This document shows positions 6,624 to 11,756 of a DNA stretch of 11,756 nt, piece after piece. Origin of the DNA: Desulfobacteraceae bacterium (lineage in GTDB: Bacteria > Desulfobacterota > DSM-4660 > Desulfatiglandales > JALVMZ01). The notes beneath the pieces were generated by a model. It had not been told where the DNA came from, did no database searches, and saw only the letters and a list, made by a program, of their open reading frames with translations. Within the stretch, counting starts at the first letter, position 1. Every line of letters starts with the position of its first letter. The stretch spans positions 1,168-12,923 of the forward strand of contig JALVMZ010000329.1 in the NCBI GenBank assembly GCA_027032655.1, given 5' to 3'. The position numbers and the translations under genes were made by a program.

Positions 6624-8471
6624 ATGTCCATAAAAAAAAGTCCTTTATTCTTTCTTTTACCATCCTTTTTTATCCTCTTCAATTTTATTACAGGATGTGC
6701 TCCCGGGAAAGGTATAGATAGAGGTCCGGAGAAGATTGTAATAAGTAAATATGAAAAAGGAAAAGGACCTCTTCCCCCAGGATCGTCAGAAGAATACAAA
6801 AAACAACCAGAGCCGGTCCATGAATCTGAAATATCTAAAAAAGGGAGCACAGTTTCAGTTGTTTCAGGAGAAAAGCAAAACATAACTGGCAATAAAAACC
6901 CCAACAGGAATCAGGAGCTTATTGACTCAGCAATGGAATTTATACAGGCATCAAATGGTTACTGGGAGCAGGGTGACCTGGAAAATGCTATAGCCGCTCT
7001 GGACAAGGCATATTCCTTGATATTACAGGTGGATGATGATCCCAACTCTGAGGTTTTACAGCAGAAAGAGGACCTTCGAGTAACAATATCAAAGAGAATA
7101 ATTGAGGTTTATAGTTCAAGATTTACTGCTGTAAATGGCACTTATAAGGTTATTCCTCTTACCATGAATGAACATGTAAAACGTGCAATAAGGCTTTTTC
7201 AGGGCAGAGAGAGGGCATTTTTTCTCAGGGCTTACAGGCGTTCAGGTAGATTTCGTCCCATGATTGTGAGAGCACTGAAAGAGGCAGGATTGCCAGAAGA
7301 ACTATCATGGCTTCCTTTGATTGAAAGTGGATTTAATGTAAAGGCAATGTCAAGGGCAAGGGCATTGGGGCTCTGGCAATTTATTGCATCTACAGGGTAT
7401 AAGTTCGGTCTTAAAAGGGATAGATGGGTGGATGAAAGGATGGATCCTGAAAAATCCACATTGGCTGCCATATCATATTTAAAGGAACTCCATCAGATAT
7501 TTGGGGATTGGACCACAGTGCTGGCTGCTTATAATTGTGGTGAGCTAAGGGTCTTAAAATGTATAAGAGAACAGAAGATTAATTATCTTGATAACTTCTG
7601 GGATCTATACAGGAGATTGCCACAGGAGACCGCCTTTTATGTGCCAAAGTTTCTGGCTGTCCTTCATATCCTGAATGACCCTGAAAAATATGGTTTCAAG
7701 CTTCCGACACCAGACAGGGAACTTATTACTGAGGAAGTTACCATAAATAAACAGGTTCATCTTAAGACAATTGCAAAGGTTTTGAATATCGATTTCAAGA
7801 CATTGAAAGAAATGAACCCAGAATTAAGATATGCCCTTACCCCTGATAGACCTTATAATCTTAAAGTCCCCCCGGGGAAAGGGGAGTTACTCCTTGCCAG
7901 GATGAAAGATATACCGGTATGGAAGCCCCCTGTTCCACTTTATATTTATCATAAGGTGAGGAAGGGTGAGACCTTGTCATATCTGGCCTCAAAATACAGA
8001 ACAAGTGTTCGCTCAATCATGAGGGTCAATAATTTAAGAAAGAGGAACTATATCAGGGCTGGACAGGTAATTAAGATTCCAACAGGAAGACACTTAAAGA
8101 TGGCTTCACGAGGTGGTTCTAAACACTATAGAGCCCCGGCGTCTGGTCGTGTATTTAATTATGTGGTTAAAAAAGGTGATTCTCTCTGGAAGATAGCCAG
8201 ACAGTTTGGCACCACTACAGATATTATTATTTCCTTAAATAACTTAAGGAGCCCTGTTCTTAGGGTTGGGCAGGTCCTAAAGATTGCAACTCTATCCAAG
8301 AAAAGGGCCAATTATAAAAACACCATAAGATATAAAGTAAAGAGAGGTGATTCTCCATATATTATTGCAAAAAAGCATGGAATGAACCTGTATGATTTCC
8401 TGAAGTTAAATAATCTAACACCCCGCAGTATCATTTTTCCTGGTCAAGTGGTCCTGGTAAAAGCAGAATAA
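6624..8471 (+). CDS. mltD: MltD-like membrane-bound lytic transglycosylase with three LysM repeats
   Basis: Cleaves the MurNAc-GlcNAc bond of peptidoglycan to give 1,6-anhydromuropeptides; expected to be a lipoprotein in the periplasm. The 615-residue product starts with a lipoprotein signal ending ITGC (lipobox Cys25). Residues about 97-137 look like a single TPR-type helical hairpin. The transglycosylase domain spans about 200-330: LPLIESGF with catalytic Glu234, then ALGLWQFIASTG and AAYNCGE. A degenerate LysM-like stretch (about 370-425) is followed by three clear LysM repeats near 440-485, 511-554 and 568-613, each with a Y-x-V-x-[K]-G-[DE]-[ST] start and an NN-L centre. I chose the ATG at 6624 because GAGGT lies 4 bases upstream, a lipobox follows at the right distance, and the predicted transcript starts at about 6577; a TTG at 6573 in frame would overlap the promoter repeat. 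The dedA-like gene follows 18 bases after the stop. Confidence 0.93.
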   Translation: MSIKKSPLFFLLPSFFILFNFITGCAPGKGIDRGPEKIVISKYEKGKGPLPPGSSEEYKKQPEPVHESEISKKGSTVSVVSGEKQNITGNKNPNRNQELIDSAMEFIQASNGYWEQGDLENAIAALDKAYSLILQVDDDPNSEVLQQKEDLRVTISKRIIEVYSSRFTAVNGTYKVIPLTMNEHVKRAIRLFQGRERAFFLRAYRRSGRFRPMIVRALKEAGLPEELSWLPLIESGFNVKAMSRARALGLWQFIASTGYKFGLKRDRWVDERMDPEKSTLAAISYLKELHQIFGDWTTVLAAYNCGELRVLKCIREQKINYLDNFWDLYRRLPQETAFYVPKFLAVLHILNDPEKYGFKLPTPDRELITEEVTINKQVHLKTIAKVLNIDFKTLKEMNPELRYALTPDRPYNLKVPPGKGELLLARMKDIPVWKPPVPLYIYHKVRKGETLSYLASKYRTSVRSIMRVNNLRKRNYIRAGQVIKIPTGRHLKMASRGGSKHYRAPASGRVFNYVVKKGDSLWKIARQFGTTTDIIISLNNLRSPVLRVGQVLKIATLSKKRANYKNTIRYKVKRGDSPYIIAKKHGMNLYDFLKLNNLTPRSIIFPGQVVLVKAE

Positions 8472-8489
8472 ATTTATTGGAAGGTGGAA

Positions 8490-9098
8490 ATGAAGGGGGA
8501 ATATATCCTCTGGGTAGTATGTATTACACTTTTTGTGGGAGGTCTTGGCTTCCCTGTGCCAGAAAATCCACTGCTCATGGGAGGCGGATATGCTATATAT
8601 CAGAAGGCCATTCCGCCACATTTGGGAGTATTTTTATGTGTCCTGTCCATTCTGGGTGGAGATTTTCTGTTATTTACATCTATTAGATTGATATTTGAAA
8701 GACCCGGTTTTTCTGGAAGGATAAAGGATTGGGTTGGTAATGATCGGTTTGAGAGATGTGAATCTGCATTCAAAAACTGGGGGGGCTGGACACTGTTTAT
8801 TGCACGGTTTACATTTGGCCTCAGGGCTGCTGCATATGTGGCAGCAGGGGCTTTAAAATATCCATGGATAAGGTTTCTAATAGTAGATAGTATATCAGTG
8901 GGGATACAGGTTGTTCTCTTCATCGGTATAGGGTATTTTGCGGGAGATGAGATACAAAAGGTTGCTCAAACATCTGAAAGGATAATACTCATAATAACAG
9001 CGGCAGCAATACTAACCATTATGATAACACTGTTTTTCAGTTTAATTGCCAAGAGAATGGCTTCAAGAAAGGGATTCAATCAGGGCAGGAAGCTCTGA
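8490..9098 (+). CDS. DedA/VTT-family inner-membrane protein
   Basis: A 202-residue polytopic protein of the DedA (VTT domain) family, whose bacterial members are linked to flipping of lipid carriers such as undecaprenyl phosphate or phosphatidylethanolamine and to envelope integrity. Hydrophobic segments lie near 5-22, 45-68, 100-122, 127-150 and 163-186. Family landmarks are the acidic loop motif with Glu25 before NPLLMGGGY (26-34), the GGD at 56-58, and the re-entrant region GGWTLFIARFTFGLRAAA with Arg106 and Arg112, then AAGALKYPWIRFL. I chose the ATG at 8490 because GGA lies 8 bases upstream; an in-frame GTG at 8484 adds two residues and is the alternative. It follows mltD by 18 bases, so probably one transcript serving the cell wall. 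The 3' end overlaps the opposing HAD gene by 36 bases. The substrate is not readable from the sequence. Confidence 0.85.
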   Translation: MKGEYILWVVCITLFVGGLGFPVPENPLLMGGGYAIYQKAIPPHLGVFLCVLSILGGDFLLFTSIRLIFERPGFSGRIKDWVGNDRFERCESAFKNWGGWTLFIARFTFGLRAAAYVAAGALKYPWIRFLIVDSISVGIQVVLFIGIGYFAGDEIQKVAQTSERIILIITAAAILTIMITLFFSLIAKRMASRKGFNQGRKL

Positions 9099-9680
9099 TA
9101 GCCTGTCAATGATATAATGGGGGTTAGGACCATTGAATGGGAATACTGCTCCATTACCATTTGCAAGGAATACAGAGATAGCACCAGCCCTTATTCCTGC
9201 ATCCACATCAAATTTATAATCCCCCACAAATATTAACTCATGAGGATTTATTCCCATGCTATGACAGGCCCTAATTATTCCATAAGGATGGGGTTTAGGA
9301 GGAATATCTTCACGAGAGATAATGACACAGAAGTCTTTTTCAGAAATATTGGGAAGCCGTTTGAGGGTTAATAGGGTAGATTCGAGACTATTTCTTGTAA
9401 ATATACCAAGTTTAAGCCCCATTTCTTTTAATTTTAAAACACAGTCCTCAGCTCCATCATTTGGAGTGGCCATTGTAGCAGACTTTATCTCCTGCTGATT
9501 TAAAAATTCTTCAATGGATATTCTTTCATTCCCCTTTTTTGTTTCAATAAATTCAAGGATGGGGATCTCGGGAGGGCATCCAATTCCTTTTTTTATGGTA
9601 TTGAAGTCAATTAACCCCGGTCTTGTAAGAGTCCCATCTAAGTCGAAGAGCACACCCTTTATCTTTTTATTCTTTTCCAC
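9063..9680 (-). CDS. HAD-superfamily phosphatase, phosphoglycolate phosphatase-like
   Basis: A 205-residue hydrolase expected to remove phosphate from a small molecule through an aspartyl-phosphate intermediate, in the cytoplasm. All four HAD motifs are present: DLDGT (nucleophile Asp13, acid Asp15), IFTRNS (Thr95), Lys129 in PPKPHP, and GDYKFDVDAG (Asp154, Asp158). A helical cap of about 60 residues follows motif I, as in the Gph/beta-phosphoglucomutase group. The substrate is uncertain; phosphoglycolate is a guess from similarity. It starts with GTG, 2 bases after the stop of the Cys-rich gene, with no strong ribosome site of its own, so translational coupling is likely. Its last 36 bases overlap the opposing dedA-like gene. 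Confidence 0.88.
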   Translation of the reverse strand: MEKNKKIKGVLFDLDGTLTRPGLIDFNTIKKGIGCPPEIPILEFIETKKGNERISIEEFLNQQEIKSATMATPNDGAEDCVLKLKEMGLKLGIFTRNSLESTLLTLKRLPNISEKDFCVIISREDIPPKPHPYGIIRACHSMGINPHELIFVGDYKFDVDAGIRAGAISVFLANGNGAVFPFNGPNPHYIIDRLSELPALIESLS

Positions 9681-9682
9681 AT

Positions 9683-9898
9683 CTATTGAGAGGAACTACC
9701 CTTTATTTCTTGCTCTAATCTATATCTTTTAGCGCTCCTTTTGCATCTTTCCCATATTATACACTGAGATCTGAACTTACAATATCCACAGGGATCAGTG
9801 CAAGCTTCACAATTTTCGAGGCACTCTTCACAATATCCAATCTGCATCTTTTCACATCTGATATATGCAGGTCTGTCTGGGTGGTATTTACATCTCAT
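9683..9898 (-). CDS. Cysteine-rich small protein, likely zinc-binding (B-box-like)
   Basis: A 71-residue protein with ten cysteines (3, 15, 23, 26, 30, 33, 37, 40, 46, 52) and His6. The first half, C-x2-H-x8-C-x7-C-x2-C, looks like the short B-box-type zinc finger seen in many deltaproteobacterial proteins. The second half adds six further cysteines at short spacings, enough for another zinc or an iron-sulfur cluster. The last 20 residues are charged and helical. No signal peptide. No clear Shine-Dalgarno site precedes the ATG, but the N-terminal M-x-C-K-Y-H-P-D is typical for the family. It is the first gene of a two-gene unit with the HAD phosphatase. Role unknown; a metal-sensing or protein-binding adaptor is possible. 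Confidence 0.75.
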   Translation of the reverse strand: MRCKYHPDRPAYIRCEKMQIGYCEECLENCEACTDPCGYCKFRSQCIIWERCKRSAKRYRLEQEIKGSSSQ

Positions 9899-9917
9899 GA
9901 TTTAACTTAATTGTCTG

Positions 9918-9945
9918 TTTACATATAATAATTATAAAATATATT
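9918..9945 (+). promoter_or_regulatory. Weak candidate promoter for the methyltransferase-amrS unit
   Basis: TTTACA (9918-9923) and TATATT (9940-9945) are 16 bases apart in a very AT-rich divergent spacer. An alternative pair is TTGTCT (9911-9916) with TAAAAT (9935-9940). In such AT-rich DNA either could be chance. Confidence 0.3.
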
Positions 9946-9964
9946 ATAAATAAATAAATGTCAA
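9938..9964 (-). promoter_or_regulatory. Weak candidate promoter for the Cys-rich/HAD unit
   Basis: A perfect TTGACA (9959-9964) on the minus strand is followed by TATATT (9938-9943), but with a 15-base spacer; at 17 bases only TATTTT is found. It would overlap the rightward promoter, so the two units may compete for polymerase. Confidence 0.3.
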
Positions 9965-9982
9965 ACAGGAGAAGTCTCTGAT

Positions 9983-10777
9983 TTGGCTTTAGTTTTTAAC
10001 AGAAGAATTGCATGGTCGTATGATTCCTGGCTTAATTCCAGAGAGGGTATGGCTTTTACCAGAGTTGTTTGTAAGGCACTTGAAGGGATACCTCTTCGTT
10101 CTGGTGATAGGGTGCTGGAAGTTGGATGCGGGATGGGCAATCATATTACGCTTTTAGAATCCAGGGGATTTGAGCTGTATGGAATAGATGCATCGGGATA
10201 TATGATAGATAAGGCCAGGGAGAGATTGGGAAATGCTTGCACATTCAAGATGGGGATTGCAGAAGATATTCCTTTTGAGGACAATCAGTTTGAACTGGTA
10301 ATGTTGATTAATACCCTGGAGTTCGTTGATGATTTTAAGAAGGCAATAGCTGAGGCAGGAAGGGTCTCCAGAAAATGGATATGTATTGGTTTTTTTAACA
10401 GTTTCTCTTGGTTTTGTATCTCAGAAAAGATAAGAGGACTGTTTCAAAAAGGTCTATTTTCTGAAGCAAGGTTCTTTAATTTATGGGAGTTAAAAGGTTA
10501 TATTAAAAGTATTCTTGGCGATGTAGAGATGGAATGGTATTGTAATTTACCATGGTCTCCTTGGGTTTCAAGAATAGGCAAGAAGTTAAATAAAAAAAGG
10601 GAGATGAAACCCTGTCCATTTGGATCATTTATTGTGCTCTCAGTGAGCCTTGTTTATAAGATGAGAACAGAAGGACTGCCGTTGAGCGTAAAAATAAAGG
10701 ATGCAACTGAATCAATAGTGGGTGGACTAACAATGAAAGGGGGATTTAACCATAACGAAAGGAGATATCTAAATTGA
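9983..10777 (+). CDS. Class I SAM-dependent methyltransferase
   Basis: A 264-residue protein with a Rossmann-type methyltransferase core of the UbiE/Methyltransf_11 kind. Motif I is VLEVGCGMG (44-52), the acidic ribose-binding residue is Asp69 in GIDAS, motif II is AEDIPF (93-98), and FELVMLINTLEFV (103-115) follows as motif III. The N-terminal RIAWSYDSWL is typical of the family. The C-terminal 110 residues are more divergent, with an aromatic-rich stretch (FNSFSWFCISEKI and NLPWSPWV) that could be a hydrophobic substrate site. The frame starts with TTG, 11 bases after AGGAG; no closer start in frame retains the N-terminal helix. The stop overlaps the start of amrS, so the two are translationally coupled. 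Substrate unknown; lipid, quinone and protein or RNA targets are all open. Confidence 0.85.
   Translation: MALVFNRRIAWSYDSWLNSREGMAFTRVVCKALEGIPLRSGDRVLEVGCGMGNHITLLESRGFELYGIDASGYMIDKARERLGNACTFKMGIAEDIPFEDNQFELVMLINTLEFVDDFKKAIAEAGRVSRKWICIGFFNSFSWFCISEKIRGLFQKGLFSEARFFNLWELKGYIKSILGDVEMEWYCNLPWSPWVSRIGKKLNKKREMKPCPFGSFIVLSVSLVYKMRTEGLPLSVKIKDATESIVGGLTMKGGFNHNERRYLN
10758..10764 (+). promoter_or_regulatory. Shine-Dalgarno site deciding the TTG start of amrS
   Basis: The sequence AAAGGAG at 10758-10764, inside the end of the methyltransferase gene, lies 9 bases before a TTG at 10774. The protein read from that TTG begins M-K-E-A-Y-L-Y, like other members of the family, so the TTG and not the ATG at 10801 is the start. 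Confidence 0.7.
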
Positions 10778-11756
10778 AAGAGGCATATCTTTATCAAAAG
10801 ATGGACAATAACAGGGTAAGGTGCAATCTCTGTGCTCATAGATGCATAATAAAGTCAGGTGCAAAGGGCATTTGTGGTGTAAGAGAGAATCGCGATGGCA
10901 TATTGTATAGCCTTGTTTATGACAGGATAATTGCCACACATGTGGATCCAATAGAGAAGAAGCCTCTTTTTCATTTTCTTCCGGGTTCTTCATCATATTC
11001 TATTGCAACTGTGGGATGTAATTTCAGATGCCTTTTCTGTCAGAATGCTGATATCTCCCAGATGCCATCGGACCTGAAGCAGATAATGGGAAGGGCTATA
11101 AGTCCTGATGAGATAGTGGAAGATGCATTGAGGAATAGGTCCAGTTCTATATCCTATACCTATACAGAGCCCACCATCTATTTTGAACTGGCACTTGATA
11201 TTTCAAGAATTGCCGTTAAAAGAGGGCTAAAAAATGTATTTGTTACAAATGGTTATATGACAGAGGAGACCCTCAAGGAGATGGGCTCATCTCTTCATGG
11301 TGCCAATGTGGATCTTAAGTCTTTCAGGGATGAATTCTATAAGAAACAGTGCGGGGCCCGCCTATCTCCAGTGCTAAGCTCTATACAGTATATGAAAAAT
11401 ATGGGGGTCTGGGTTGAGGTTACAACCCTTTTGATACCAGGATATAATGACTCACAGGATGAATTGCAGGAGATAGCAAGATTCATTAAAAGTGTATCGC
11501 CAGATATACCATGGCATATAAGCAGATTTCATCCCACATACAGATTGATTCATGCCCCTACCACACCAGCATCAAGTATTAAGAGGGCAAGAGAGATAGG
11601 ATATGAACAGGGACTCAGGTTTGTATATTTAGGAAACCTGCCTGGTGATGAGGGTGAAAACACCTATTGTCCCGAGTGTCAGGCACTTCTTATTGAAAGA
11701 TTTGGGTTTTATATAAGGAAAAAAAGGATTTCAGATGGAAAATGCCCTGATTGTGG
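10774..11756 (+). CDS. amrS: AmmeMemoRadiSam system radical SAM enzyme, last residues outside the window
   Basis: Radical SAM protein of the AmmeMemoRadiSam family, named after its frequent partners AMMECR1 and Memo; the reaction is not established. Of the visible 327 residues, Cys17-x2-Cys20-x3-Cys24 and Cys34 form an N-terminal cluster, Cys82-x3-Cys86-x2-Cys89 (GCNFRCLFCQN) binds the [4Fe-4S] cluster that cleaves SAM, and SYTYTEPTIYFE, VTNGYMT, VTTLLIPGYND and WHISRFHP follow as in the family. A C-terminal zinc ribbon (YCPEC and CPDC) is cut by the window edge; about 8-10 residues are missing. Start is TTG, overlapping the methyltransferase stop as TTGA. No AMMECR1 or Memo gene is visible; they may lie to the right. 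The tight coupling to a SAM methyltransferase suggests a shared pathway, which is inference. Confidence 0.94.
   Translation, partial: MKEAYLYQKMDNNRVRCNLCAHRCIIKSGAKGICGVRENRDGILYSLVYDRIIATHVDPIEKKPLFHFLPGSSSYSIATVGCNFRCLFCQNADISQMPSDLKQIMGRAISPDEIVEDALRNRSSSISYTYTEPTIYFELALDISRIAVKRGLKNVFVTNGYMTEETLKEMGSSLHGANVDLKSFRDEFYKKQCGARLSPVLSSIQYMKNMGVWVEVTTLLIPGYNDSQDELQEIARFIKSVSPDIPWHISRFHPTYRLIHAPTTPASSIKRAREIGYEQGLRFVYLGNLPGDEGENTYCPECQALLIERFGFYIRKKRISDGKCPDC

Noticed and set aside
10801..10803. ATG start for amrS at residue 10 of the reported frame
   Set aside because: The upstream TTG has a strong ribosome site at 9 bases and restores the conserved family N-terminus.

Overview
The window (about 11.8 kb, AT-rich, probably around 40% GC by eye) looks like an ordinary bacterial chromosome segment, most likely from an anaerobe of the Desulfobacterota (deltaproteobacterial) type. 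The assignment is inference. It rests on a Tat-exported selenocysteine formate dehydrogenase, a second-type elongation factor G, an AmmeMemoRadiSam radical SAM gene, and small zinc-finger and J-domain proteins of the kind seen in that group. I see no rRNA, tRNA, CRISPR array, insertion sequence or phage gene.

Layout. Positions 1-2715 (minus) hold the catalytic subunit of a periplasmic formate dehydrogenase. It is cut by the window's left edge and read through one in-frame UGA (2140-2142, Sec192). Upstream, 2716-3127 is a 412-base gap with a candidate promoter and a structured leader whose Shine-Dalgarno site can be masked by an 8-base complement. Next comes a lone elongation factor G (3128-5158, minus) with a strong candidate promoter and an altered domain IV. 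A divergent AT-rich spacer separates it from a small unrecognised protein (5355-5699, plus). That gene meets a zinc-ribbon/J-domain protein (5696-6418, minus) tail to tail, with interlocked stop codons.

A second divergent spacer (6419-6623) carries a good sigma70-type promoter in each direction and a 9-base inverted repeat around the rightward promoter. It drives an MltD-like lytic transglycosylase lipoprotein with three LysM repeats (6624-8471), followed closely by a DedA/VTT membrane protein (8490-9098). The pair suggests an envelope-maintenance operon. The DedA-type gene overlaps by 36 bases, tail to tail, a HAD phosphatase (9063-9680, minus), which sits 2 bases behind a 71-residue protein with ten cysteines (9683-9898, minus). 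A third divergent spacer leads to a class I SAM methyltransferase (9983-10777, plus) translationally coupled to amrS, the AmmeMemoRadiSam radical SAM enzyme (10774 to the right edge, only a few residues missing).

Nothing here is a clear new defence or mobile system. The best leads are the formate dehydrogenase leader and its selenocysteine insertion hairpin, the methyltransferase-amrS coupling, the operator-like repeat at mltD, and the Cys-rich/HAD pair.
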